The notes under the pieces were generated by a model. It was not told the origin of the DNA, searched no databases, and worked only from the letters and a program-made list of their open reading frames with translations. A DNA stretch of 16,840 nt, taken from positions 1 through 16,840 of the forward strand of contig PCSL01000024.1 in assembly GCA_002772325.1 (NCBI GenBank), in the 5' to 3' direction. The DNA is from Chloroflexi bacterium CG23_combo_of_CG06-09_8_20_14_all_45_10 (GTDB lineage: Bacteria; Chloroflexota; Dehalococcoidia; GIF9; AB-539-J10). Shown piece after piece: positions 7,176 to 13,900 of this stretch. A program made the position numbers and the translations under genes. Position 1 is the first letter of the stretch; every line of letters begins with the position of its first letter.

Positions 7176-7733
7176 TTATTCTTCCCTTATCTCCTTTTCT
7201 TTTTTCTGACCTATTTCGTTTGCCTTGTCTATAAAGCTCTCGCTAATCTTGTCGACTTGTTTAATAGAATTTTCAAGCTCGTCTTGTGATATTTCCTTAT
7301 TTTTCTCCATTTGTCTTAATTTTGCGATGCTCTCTCGCCTTATATTGCGTAATACCACTCGCCGTTCCTCTACTCTTTTAGACACCGATTTGGCTAGCTT
7401 TATGCGCCGTTCCTCACTGAGGGGAGGAATGACCACCCGAATTATATTGCTGTCATTTAGAGGATTAAGGCCGATATCGGCTTTAAGAATAGCTTTCTCG
7501 ATATTACGTAATGAGGTACGATCCCAAGGTTGAATAACAATTAAATTAGCCTCAGGCACAGATATAGTGGCAATCTGGTAGGTGGGAATAAGTGCGCCAT
7601 GATAATCAACCATAATATTCTCAACTAGAGTTGGGGTGGCTCGTCCAGTACGGATAGTAGCCAACTCGCGGGCTAAGCCATCAACAGCCTTTTGCATTTT
7701 TGAGTTCAGTTCGATAAGTATTTCTTCTACCAT
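7176..7733 (-). CDS. frr: Ribosome recycling factor
   Basis: This 185-residue protein is exactly the usual family length. It splits post-termination ribosomes together with EF-G. Domain I helices include MQKAVDGLARELATIRTGRA (13-32) and the C-terminal coiled region with SVSKRVEERRVVLRNIRRE (about 121-139). Domain II contains TPTLVENIMVDYHG and the ISVPEANLIVIQPWD strand segment. All hallmark positions, such as the RTGRA and LNPLNDSNIIRVVIPPL motifs, are present. It starts 34 nt after tsf stops; pyrH (UMP kinase), which normally lies between tsf and frr, is absent. It is probably transcribed from the promoter before the tRNA gene. Confidence 0.97.
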   Translation of the reverse strand: MVEEILIELNSKMQKAVDGLARELATIRTGRATPTLVENIMVDYHGALIPTYQIATISVPEANLIVIQPWDRTSLRNIEKAILKADIGLNPLNDSNIIRVVIPPLSEERRIKLAKSVSKRVEERRVVLRNIRRESIAKLRQMEKNKEISQDELENSIKQVDKISESFIDKANEIGQKKEKEIREE

Positions 7734-7767
7734 GATCGGTTATCAGTAAAGACAAGAATGCCAATAG

Positions 7768-8271
7768 CTAACAGCCGAGTTCAAATCTAGCAAACCGGCG
7801 CACCTTTATATTCTCGCCTACTTTAGCTATTGTTTCGGCGATAATTTCCTCCACAGTCTTATCGGGCTCTTTGATAAAGGGCTGGAGGAGGAGGCAAGCT
7901 TCTTGAGGCTCTAACTCCGCCTCGGTCGGGATTTCTGCTGCGGTGATAAACTGAGGAGATGTAGCAGCTATTTGCATGGCTAAGTCGTGAGCAAGCTGTC
8001 TAAATTCATCCGTGCGAGCCACAAAATCCGTTTCACAGTTTAACTCTACTAATGCTCCTATCCGCCCAGCATGATGGACGTAAGCTTCAATTACTCCTTC
8101 GTTGGCAATACGCTCCGCCTTTTTTTTCGCAATTGCATGCCCACGACATTTCAAAACTTTGATTGCCTTTCCTATATCTCCACCTGCCTCTAGCAAAGCA
8201 TCCTTACACTCAAGTATACCAGCTTCAGTTCTGTCTCTTACTTCTTTAATAGCCTTGGCTGATACCTTCAT
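7768..8271 (-). CDS. tsf: Elongation factor Ts, short form
   Basis: This 167-residue protein exchanges GDP for GTP on EF-Tu. The N-terminal UBA-like domain covers about 1-45 ([24 protein letters not shown]) and the core carries [10 protein letters not shown] (81-90), the segment that contacts EF-Tu. It is far shorter than the E. coli protein (about 283 residues) because it has a single core subdomain, as in Thermus-type and, as I recall, Dehalococcoides EF-Ts. This is therefore a lineage trait and not a truncation. It ends in the ordinary way with FELGC and a stop codon. It begins 15 nt after rpsB. Confidence 0.95.
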   Translation of the reverse strand: MKVSAKAIKEVRDRTEAGILECKDALLEAGGDIGKAIKVLKCRGHAIAKKKAERIANEGVIEAYVHHAGRIGALVELNCETDFVARTDEFRQLAHDLAMQIAATSPQFITAAEIPTEAELEPQEACLLLQPFIKEPDKTVEEIIAETIAKVGENIKVRRFARFELGC

Positions 8272-8286
8272 TCAAATAACCTAGGG

Positions 8287-9069
8287 TTAATCCTCCTCCG
8301 GATTAAAGGTGTAAGAACCTAAAATTTCGATGGGCTCTTCTGTCTCGGCGGATGGTAACCCAGCAGCCTTTACTTCTTCAGAAGTTTGCCTTCCTTTGCC
8401 TTCAATTATGGCATCAGCTATTCTGGCACAGATCAGTTTAATTGCTTTGATAGCATCATCGTTAGCCGGAATAGGGTAATCAATACCATCGGGATTACAA
8501 TTAGTATCCGCGATGGCTATTACAGGGATATCCAGTCTTTTGGCCTCAGCAAAGGCAATTTTGTCCTTAATAGGGTCAGCGATGTAAAGAGCTCCAGGGA
8601 GAGCAGTCATTTCCTTAAAACCACCCATTTGTTCATTTAACCTCAAGATTTCCTTTTCTAATTTCACCCTTTCTTTCTTAGATAAGTGATCGAACTCGCC
8701 TTTCTCCCCCTTATCTTCCAAAGAAACCAGATAATCAATCCGAGCTTGTATAGTGGCAAAATTAGTTAGCATTCCTCCAAGCCACCTTTGATTGACATAA
8801 TGCATACCACATCTTTTAGCTTCTTCCTCTATCACTTGCTGGGCTTGTTTCTTAGTGCCGACAAAGAGGATAGTTTGCCCGCTGGCTGCCAGGTCTCGGG
8901 CAAAGGCACATGCCTCGTCTAACATGGTAACTGTCTTTTCTAAATCAATGATATGTATTCCGTTGCGCTGGGTAAAGATATATTTTCTCATCTTAGGGTG
9001 CCAATAGCTAGTAGGATGACCAAAGTGAGCCCCCGCTTCCAGAAGTTCTTTTACTGACGGATTTTCCAT
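8287..9069 (-). CDS. rpsB: 30S ribosomal protein S2
   Basis: This 260-residue protein starts with the family hallmark [22 protein letters not shown] and continues with [38 protein letters not shown] and the [25 protein letters not shown] segment. S2 sits at the head-body junction of the small subunit. The frame stays open to 9123, but that extension would read into the tRNA gene and has no homology to S2. The ATG at 9069 has AGAAGG just upstream and gives the expected N-terminus, so I use it. It is the first protein gene of the operon, 29 nt after the tRNA-Arg gene. Confidence 0.96.
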   Translation of the reverse strand: MENPSVKELLEAGAHFGHPTSYWHPKMRKYIFTQRNGIHIIDLEKTVTMLDEACAFARDLAASGQTILFVGTKKQAQQVIEEEAKRCGMHYVNQRWLGGMLTNFATIQARIDYLVSLEDKGEKGEFDHLSKKERVKLEKEILRLNEQMGGFKEMTALPGALYIADPIKDKIAFAEAKRLDIPVIAIADTNCNPDGIDYPIPANDDAIKAIKLICARIADAIIEGKGRQTSEEVKAAGLPSAETEEPIEILGSYTFNPEED

Positions 9070-9098
9070 TATCCTTCTAACCCCTTTCAAACCTGCCG

Positions 9099-9172
9099 CG
9101 TCCCTGGAGGGATTCGAACCCACGACCCGCTGCTTAGAAGGCAGCCGCTCTATCCAGCTGAGCTACAGGGAC
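9099..9172 (-). tRNA. tRNA-Arg (anticodon UCU)
   Basis: A full cloverleaf of 74 nt reads on the minus strand. The acceptor GTCCCTG pairs perfectly with CAGGGAC, with discriminator G. The D arm is GCTC..GAGC, and the anticodon arm is GCTGC-CTTCTAA-GCAGC with anticodon TCT. The T arm is GTGGG-TTCGAAT-CCCTC with one U-U mismatch. CCA is not encoded. It stands 29 nt before rpsB and 19 nt after the -10 box of a promoter, so it is probably processed from the head of the operon transcript. It serves AGA codons. Confidence 0.96.
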
Positions 9173-9190
9173 ATCTAGATTAAGTGTAAC

Positions 9191-9220
9191 ATAATAGAGA
9201 GTGATTAATAAAGATGGCAA
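9191..9220 (-). promoter_or_regulatory. Promoter of the tRNA-Arg/rpsB operon
   Basis: On the minus strand TTGCCA (9220-9215) and TATTAT (9196-9191) are 18 bp apart. The predicted start near 9184 would leave a leader of about 12 nt before the tRNA. No other good promoter was seen before rpsB. The rest of 9221-9345 is AT-rich with no gene; a weak 6-bp hairpin AAAGAG-CTGT-CTCTTT near 9284-9299 is not convincing as a terminator. Confidence 0.55.
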
Positions 9221-9345
9221 ATTGCCTCATATATAGTTAGCAAAATTTGATGCACCATAAATCTCTTGGAACGCGGAAACAACTAAAGAGACAGCTCTTT
9301 TTATCTTCTGGTTGGCAAAACCGGGAATTTTACTGACTGCAAAAA

Positions 9346-10557
9346 CTATAAGTGTAACTCCTTCATCGCATGGTTAATATAATTTAGTGCATTTACAATA
9401 TTTTCTTCCCCGGTTGCTAGGGAAAATCTAATATGGCTATCCATCCCAAATGGAGCACCTTCAACTCCAGCTACTTGTGCCTTTCTTAACAAAAAATTGC
9501 GAAAATCTGCCGAACTTCCTATCGGGAATTCCTTACCGACAAATTCATATTTGGAGCCAAAGAAATTATCGATGCCAGGAAAGGCGTAAAATGCCCCTTC
9601 TGGCTTAAGGCAACTAATGCCATCAATCTCATTCAAGCCCTTGACAAAAATATTTCTATTCCTTTCATATCTTTGTCTCATGTCGTCAGTAGCTTCCTTA
9701 GCCTTTTGGCTGGTGTAGGCGACACGCATAGCATATTGATTTGGCCTAGAAGCTCCGGAATTGACATGCCCCTGTAATTTTGTTAATACTTTGATAACTT
9801 CACTGGGGCCAGCAACATATCCCAATCTCCAACCAGGAACACCAAATCTTTTAGACGGGCCATCAACCAATATGGCATTGCTTCTCATATCTTCGATTGA
9901 CAATATGCTCTCGTGCCTTTTACCGTCAAAAAGAAATTGATTATAAATCTCATCAGATATGACCCATATATCTTTTTCTTTCACAATCTTGGCTATTTCC
10001 TCTAGCTCATCCCTGGTATAAACAACACCCGAAGGATTACACGGTGAGCTATAGAGCAACACCTTTATGTTCTTAGCTTCTATTTCTCTCCGTAATTTCT
10101 CCGGTTCCGGTCTCAGACCTCCGTCCGACCCCAGAAAACAAGGAATGCCATATGCCATTTTCACAGATTCGGGGTAGGTAACCCAGAACGGGGTCATAAT
10201 CCCCACATTCTCTCCTGGTTCAAGTAAAACCCTCATTAATATGTCTAGGCCACCCTTTGCACCAACGGTAATTGCTATATCTTGAGGGCCATACCTCACG
10301 CCAATCTCTTTAGCTATTACTCCTGACAATATTTCCCTTAACTCAGGGTCACCTTGCACCGGTCCATATCTGCTGAGCTTACCTCCCTCGTGAAGAGCTG
10401 CCAAAACATCTTCAGTGGGACCTCTATCTGGCTGTCCAGAGGTAAGATCTATAATTTTAAAACCATACTCTTTTTCTACAGAGCTTACCTCCTCCATTAA
10501 GCGAAGAGTTTCCGAGGGCTTTATCTCCTTTCCTACCTTACTTATGGTTGGTGTCAT
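9346..10557 (-). CDS. Aspartate-type class I/II aminotransferase (PLP, fold type I)
   Basis: This 403-residue cytoplasmic enzyme has the full fold-type-I set. There is a SGQPD motif (40-44), Asn174 in PCNPSG, Asp202 and Tyr205 in SDEIYNQ, the PLP lysine Lys236 in GPSKRFGVPGWRLGY, Arg244 in that motif, and Arg377 (HIRFSLATGEENI), which binds the substrate carboxylate. Family and length fit aspartate or general amino-acid aminotransferases; the exact substrate cannot be read from sequence. The ATG at 10557 is preceded by GAGAGGTGA. It lies 312 nt after a threonine-synthase-like gene and an acidic amino-acid symporter on the same strand, which suggests a shared role in aspartate/glutamate use. 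The gap of repeats may mean it has its own transcript. Confidence 0.9.
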   Translation of the reverse strand: MTPTISKVGKEIKPSETLRLMEEVSSVEKEYGFKIIDLTSGQPDRGPTEDVLAALHEGGKLSRYGPVQGDPELREILSGVIAKEIGVRYGPQDIAITVGAKGGLDILMRVLLEPGENVGIMTPFWVTYPESVKMAYGIPCFLGSDGGLRPEPEKLRREIEAKNIKVLLYSSPCNPSGVVYTRDELEEIAKIVKEKDIWVISDEIYNQFLFDGKRHESILSIEDMRSNAILVDGPSKRFGVPGWRLGYVAGPSEVIKVLTKLQGHVNSGASRPNQYAMRVAYTSQKAKEATDDMRQRYERNRNIFVKGLNEIDGISCLKPEGAFYAFPGIDNFFGSKYEFVGKEFPIGSSADFRNFLLRKAQVAGVEGAPFGMDSHIRFSLATGEENIVNALNYINHAMKELHL

Positions 10558-10823
10558 CTCAACTCACCTCTCTAACTTATTTTAAGGCCGTTTAATTTTG
10601 ATTCCCCGTTCAATTTCAGCCATCTCAACAACCTTAAATTCTAAATCCTAATTTCTAAACTCTAAACAAATTCTAACAAATATCAAAAATCAAAGATAAA
10701 AAATTAAAATTACAATTCAAAAGTCAAAACTTAAAAGTGTTTTTACCTTTGCTCTGTATTTTTGCATTTTTACTTTTGCCCTTTGATTTTTAATTTTCTA
10801 TAGTGCTTAGGATTTACCCTCCT
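10558..10823. repeat. AT-rich dispersed repeat region, no gene
   Basis: This intergenic stretch has no credible ORF. From about 10630 to 10690 it is a CTAAATCC/CTAAACAAATTC-type degenerate repeat; its inverted counterpart lies at 13836-13900. From about 10680 to 10800 is an A-rich then T-rich arrangement (AAAATCAAAG.. and ..CTTTGATTTTTAATTTT) that forms a long imperfect inverted repeat. The 10803-10823 segment (GTGCTTAGGATTT..) recurs inverted at 13737-13757, next to the second hairpin-pair element. Confidence 0.6.
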
Positions 10824-10873
10824 GTAGTTGCCTGATTTATCAGGCACAGTCGCCCAATAAATTGGGCAACTAC
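10824..10873. repeat. GTAG-headed paired-hairpin element (REP/BIME-like), copy 1
   Basis: The 50-bp element reads GTAG-TT-GCCTGA-TTTA-TCAGGC-ACAGTC-GCCCAA-TAAA-TTGGGC-AA-CTAC. It is two perfect 6-bp hairpins facing each other, each with loop TTTA read from its own GTAG end, and with complementary ends. This matches the known layout of bacterial interspersed mosaic elements. Its right end contains the TAG stop codon of the threonine-synthase-like gene, and in RNA it could protect or terminate that message. Confidence 0.75.
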
Positions 10874-11994
10874 ATTTTTAAACACTCTTTTATTTCTATA
10901 AGTTCATCCACCAATTTCAGCCCAGAACCTGTTAAGGGTAACAGAACTTTGCTTTTGGGTTTGATGAAACCTTCTTTTATGGATTGCTCTAAGGCGGCAT
11001 AAGCCGTGGCACTGGTAGGCTCAACAATAAAGCCAAGTTTTCTCAATTCCACCAAGGGCTCCTTTATTTCCTCATCATCAACTATAATACCATGTCCATT
11101 CGTCCTTTTTACCGCCTCTACTATTTGTTCTCTTCTTGGAGGATTGGTTATAGCTATACCGTCAGCAAGCTTCGATTTAGTTACACACTCTTTTCGGGCA
11201 CCAAGCTCTTTACATATCTCCGAGTAGCCACAAGCCTGAACGGCGATAATCTCTGGCACTTTATTCAAAGCTTGGAGTTCTACTAATTCTTGATACCCTT
11301 TATATAAACCAAGTAAGATGGTACCGCTTCCCACAGGAACTACTACATAGTCAACACCACCTATCTGCTCATAAGCTTCGTAAGCCATAGTTTTCTCGCC
11401 CTCTATAAAATAGGGATTCCACCAATGTCCAACATAAACCAACCCTTCTCTTTCAGCTTTTATCGCTTCCCGATTAACCTCCATCCTGTCTCCATCAATT
11501 TCATGAACATTGGCTTGTAAAAGTCTGAGCAAATTTTTCTTCCCTTCCGGAGCGTGTTTCGGGACAAACACATCAATGGCTATTCCGGAAAGGAGCGCCA
11601 TGAGAGAGAAACTTATTCCAGCATTACCAGAGGAATCTACAATTATTCCTGTTGCACCCAACTCCTTAGCTTTTGCTACGCTAACGTAAGCCCCTCTATC
11701 CTTGAAAGAGCCTCCCAGGCTCAGATACTCAAGTTTGAAGTTAACCTCGACTCCGCTTATTTTTTTCTTGACTATCGGTGTCCAGCCTTGGTGCACGGAA
11801 AGGAGGCCTTCCACGGGGAGAAATTGGGCATATCTCCTGATATTTTCCTCTTTTGCATCTATTAATTCTGTAAATTTCCTGCTTTGCAAATCAAGGATAA
11901 TATCAAAGGCGCCCCCACAGTCATCCTGCCACCGCCATTCATCCCTGCGGGCCTCCTTTCCACAATTCCAGCATACCACCTTAAAAGGTAACAA
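10870..11994 (-). CDS. Threonine-synthase-like PLP enzyme (fold type II)
   Basis: This 374-residue protein has an N-terminal zinc-ribbon-like segment (Cys8, Cys11, Cys26) and then a fold-type-II PLP domain. The PLP lysine is Lys98 in GGSFKDRGA, the cofactor-phosphate and substrate loops are SSGNAG (121-126) and VGSGT (221-225), and LTGSG (354-358) lies near the ring nitrogen. Threonine synthase, which makes Thr from O-phosphohomoserine, is the closest family I recognise. Another lyase of this fold cannot be excluded. The usual fourth ribbon Cys is Asp (QDDCGG), so zinc binding may be lost or altered. The start is a TTG at 11994, 3 nt after the symporter stop, with AAGGCG upstream; a GTG at 11979 has no ribosome-binding site. 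The stop codon is supplied by a paired-hairpin repeat. Confidence 0.85.
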   Translation of the reverse strand: MLPFKVVCWNCGKEARRDEWRWQDDCGGAFDIILDLQSRKFTELIDAKEENIRRYAQFLPVEGLLSVHQGWTPIVKKKISGVEVNFKLEYLSLGGSFKDRGAYVSVAKAKELGATGIIVDSSGNAGISFSLMALLSGIAIDVFVPKHAPEGKKNLLRLLQANVHEIDGDRMEVNREAIKAEREGLVYVGHWWNPYFIEGEKTMAYEAYEQIGGVDYVVVPVGSGTILLGLYKGYQELVELQALNKVPEIIAVQACGYSEICKELGARKECVTKSKLADGIAITNPPRREQIVEAVKRTNGHGIIVDDEEIKEPLVELRKLGFIVEPTSATAYAALEQSIKEGFIKPKSKVLLPLTGSGLKLVDELIEIKECLKM

Positions 11995-11997
11995 TTG

Positions 11998-13287
11998 TTA
12001 CGCCTTAGCTTTTGCCTTCCCACGCCAAAAGTCTAAATTCAGCATATTCTCGGTTTTCGCCACTATAGAAGTGCAGACCAGGTCACCAGTAACGTTCAGG
12101 CTAGTCCTACCCATATCCAGTATAGCGTCAATGCCCAGTATCATACCATAAGCTATAGCTACAGCTGACCCTGCTTCAACAGGTAACCCAACTGATTGAA
12201 GAACCATGAGCAGCATTATTGCCCCAGCCCCGGGGACTCCAGCCGTTCCTATAGAGGCTAAGACTGCCGTAAGCATAACTATCATCTGTGCCCCTATTGT
12301 TAAAGGCATTCCTATGGCATTAGCTACAAACAGGGCACAAACAGCCTGATACAGAGCGGTGCCATCCATATTTACGGTGGCACCAAGCGGCAACGTAAAT
12401 GAGTATAGACCCCTATCAATCCCCAGATTTTCCTCAGCAACGCGCATTGTAACTGGTAAAGTTCCACTGCTGCTTCTGGTGACAAAAGCTGTAATCGAAG
12501 CATCTCTAGCTCCTGACCAAAGTCTGACAGGATTAAGCCCCCATATTCTTAACGCTCCTCCATAGACTACCAGATAGTGGATAATGAGGCCTAAATATAC
12601 CGCCCCGGTGACAACAGCCAGAGGACCAAAAACCTTTGTCCCTTGCGTACCAACAACTACCGCTATCAAGGCAAATACACCATAAGGAGCGACCTCTAGT
12701 ATCCACCTGACCATCTTGTACATTGCTTCAGCTAAGCCGTCAAAAACTCTCAGCACATTCTCACTAGCTTCAGTGATTCTGGGAACTTTAAGCCCTTTGA
12801 TATAAGACAGTGCTGTTCCCAGCAGTATGGCGAATACTATTGTAGGTAATACGGCACCCGTTGCTAAAGCCGCAAATGGATTCGTTGGTATTAGCCCAAG
12901 AAAGACATCCTTCATTGCTGGTGCTGTTACCTCCTTTGCCACCCCTTCTCCCACAAGTGCCATGCCCAGTCCCGGTTTGAATAAGTTTGCCAGAGCTAAA
13001 CCTATAGCAATAGCAATAACTGTAGTTACTATGTAAAAACCTATAGTCTTGCCACCCGCTCTCACTCCACGCACTGGTGATATGCTGGCTGCACCCACTA
13101 CAAGAGAGAAAAAGACTACCGGCATCACAATCATCTGAAGTAATCTGATAAAGAAATCCCCCAGTGGTTTTACCGCCGTTATAGCAGGTCCAACAGCTAT
13201 CCCCACAATAATCCCGATAACTAGCCCTATCAGTATCTTATATATCAGGGGAAAACCAAAATAACCACCTCTACGTCTTTCCGCCAC
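11998..13287 (-). CDS. Dicarboxylate/amino acid:cation symporter (DAACS; GltP/DctA type)
   Basis: This 429-residue inner-membrane protein has all transport motifs of the glutamate-transporter family. These are the HP1 tip RSSSGTLP (271-278), NMDGT (306-310) in TM7, the HP2 loop GTAGVPG (347-353), and in TM8 Asp387, Asp391, Arg394, Thr395 and Asn398 (GIDAILDMGRTSLN). The Arg at 394 is the residue that in GltPh-type transporters contacts the side-chain carboxylate, so an acidic amino acid or dicarboxylate is the likely substrate, driven by Na+ or H+. The start is GTG, with a perfect AAGGAGGT 9 nt upstream. A strong promoter and a leader of about 165 nt lie before it. It is followed after 3 nt by a threonine-synthase-like enzyme, so uptake and metabolism are probably coupled. 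Confidence 0.95.
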   Translation of the reverse strand: MAERRRGGYFGFPLIYKILIGLVIGIIVGIAVGPAITAVKPLGDFFIRLLQMIVMPVVFFSLVVGAASISPVRGVRAGGKTIGFYIVTTVIAIAIGLALANLFKPGLGMALVGEGVAKEVTAPAMKDVFLGLIPTNPFAALATGAVLPTIVFAILLGTALSYIKGLKVPRITEASENVLRVFDGLAEAMYKMVRWILEVAPYGVFALIAVVVGTQGTKVFGPLAVVTGAVYLGLIIHYLVVYGGALRIWGLNPVRLWSGARDASITAFVTRSSSGTLPVTMRVAEENLGIDRGLYSFTLPLGATVNMDGTALYQAVCALFVANAIGMPLTIGAQMIVMLTAVLASIGTAGVPGAGAIMLLMVLQSVGLPVEAGSAVAIAYGMILGIDAILDMGRTSLNVTGDLVCTSIVAKTENMLNLDFWRGKAKAKA

Positions 13288-13350
13288 TTTTAATTACCTC
13301 CTTTCTTAAAATTTAATGCACTCCCCACCCTTCCCCAGCATACATTCTTT

Positions 13351-13377
13351 TTACATAGCACCACCTCCTTCCGACAT
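13351..13377 (-). CDS. Possible leader mini-ORF ending in a start-stop (ATG-TAA)
   Basis: On the minus strand ATG (13377) opens an 8-codon frame, MSEGGGAM, whose last codons are ATG TAA. That final ATG (13356) has a perfect AAGGAGGT (13370-13363) 6 nt ahead, a better ribosome site than the first ATG has. Ribosomes may therefore initiate at ATG and terminate at once at TAA. Such start-stop elements can hold a ribosome in a leader. Expression is unproven. Confidence 0.3.
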   Translation of the reverse strand: MSEGGGAM

Positions 13378-13418
13378 CGCCGCCAGTCCCCAGTATCACC
13401 TTCTCCTATGCTCAATTC

Positions 13419-13438
13419 GCCCGCTATAAGTAGCGGGC
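13419..13438 (-). other. Perfect 8-bp hairpin in the symporter leader
   Basis: GCCCGCTA-N4-TAGCGGGC is a GC-rich stem with a 4-nt loop, beginning about 14 nt after the predicted transcript start. No U-run follows it on the minus strand, so it is not a simple terminator in that direction. It may stabilise the 5' end or be part of a regulatory fold. Confidence 0.6.
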
Positions 13439-13458
13439 TCTCTATATTCTATTATGAA

Positions 13459-13487
13459 ATTATAAATGGTACCTTTTAACTAGTCAA
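13459..13487 (-). promoter_or_regulatory. Near-consensus promoter of the symporter operon
   Basis: On the minus strand TTGACT (13487-13482) and TATAAT (13464-13459) are exactly 17 bp apart. The -10 box is consensus and the -35 differs at one base. The predicted start is near 13452. Confidence 0.75.
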
Positions 13488-13524
13488 TAGGTCAGATTGC
13501 CCAATGTCAAGACTCTTTAGAAAT

Positions 13525-13607
13525 GTAGTGCGAGGCTTTAGCCCTGTGTAGTAGCGAAGATTACTACACGGGGTAGCCTCGTGCACGACCCTAAAGGGTC
13601 GCACTAC
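13525..13607. repeat. GTAG-headed paired-hairpin element (REP/BIME-like) with nested insertion
   Basis: The 83-bp element has perfect 9-bp ends, GTAGTGCGA and TCGCACTAC. Removing 35 bp (one TAGCC copy plus 13544-13573) leaves GTAG-TG-CGAGGC-TTTA-GCCTCG-TGCA-CGACCC-TAAA-GGGTCG-CA-CTAC, the same design as copy 1 at 10824-10873 with different stem sequences. The removed piece is itself a hairpin (GTGTAGTA..TACTACAC) bounded by the 5-bp direct repeat TAGCC (13539-13543 and 13574-13578). Confidence 0.7.
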
Positions 13608-13684
13608 GAAAATCCCGGAGGTGAGGATTATTAAAAGTGAATGAGGCAAAATTAAACAGCCTCGGTTGCCTAGAGTGAGCTATC

Positions 13685-13757
13685 ACAGTTGCCCAATTTA
13701 TTGGGCTATTTTGCCTGATTACCCAAGGCAACTACATAGGGGAAAATCCTAAGCACG
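13685..13757. repeat. Paired-hairpin element (REP/BIME-like), inverted copy 2
   Basis: Segment 13685-13735 is an inverted, partly decayed copy of 10824-10873. One hairpin is intact (GCCCAA-TTTA-TTGGGC), the other is damaged (GCCTGA..CAAGGC), and only the CTAC end is preserved. Homology with 10803-10823 continues through 13757 (ending ATCCTAAGCAC). The rest of 13488-13684 outside the listed repeats shows no gene or recognisable site. Confidence 0.7.
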
Positions 13758-13802
13758 AAATCCCAAATGCTAAACAATATTGAAGCACTAATGACAAAAA
13801 CT

Positions 13803-13827
13803 TGTCCTCGAACGAAGTGAAGGATTC
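13803..13827 (+). repeat. Degenerate copy of the 'GTCATTCTGAG..' repeat
   Basis: TGTCCTCGAACGAAGTGAAG then GATTC resembles the unit inside dxr (TGTCATTGCGAACGAAGTG..). Several positions differ, so this is a decayed copy. The stretch 13758-13835 around it holds no gene. Confidence 0.45.
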
Positions 13828-13835
13828 AAAGCTGA

Positions 13836-13900
13836 GTTTTGGTATTCGAATTTGGGATTTTGAATTTGTTTAGGATTTAGAGCTTGGAATTTAGAATTTC
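13836..13900. repeat. AT-rich dispersed repeat, inverted relative to 10630-10690
   Basis: The sequence GAATTTGGGATTTTGAATTT, then GTTTAGGATTTAGAGC and GGAATTTAGAATTTC, is the reverse-complement type of the repeat at about 10630-10690. It ends at the stop codon of the 39-residue zinc-ribbon ORF. Confidence 0.6.

Larger units (their letters stand above)
13288..13452 (-). promoter_or_regulatory. Long 5' leader of the symporter operon
   Basis: From the predicted transcript start near 13452 the leader holds, in order, a strong hairpin (13419-13438), a purine-rich stretch with a miniature ORF (13351-13377), and the AAGGAGGT site of the symporter. It matches no riboswitch or T-box I can name; in particular the T-box sequence is missing. 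Control in cis, by attenuation or translation, is an inference from length and structure. Confidence 0.4.

Noticed and set aside
9070..9123. Longer rpsB start at 9123
   Set aside because: It would run into the 3' part of the tRNA-Arg gene, and the extra 18 residues are unlike S2.
9284..9299. Terminator after the aminotransferase gene
   Set aside because: The AAAGAG/CTCTTT stem is short and AT-rich, with no U-run in the minus direction.
13320..13406. 28-codon frame from a GTG in the symporter leader (ending ..WGVH)
   Set aside because: The AGGAG before the GTG is too close, composition is odd, and no regulatory codon run is visible; the ATG-TAA element has a better ribosome site.
13288..13452. 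T-box or known riboswitch in the symporter leader
   Set aside because: No T-box sequence, no specifier-loop arrangement and no terminator with U-run could be found; an AGGGTGGGGAG run is only a partial likeness.
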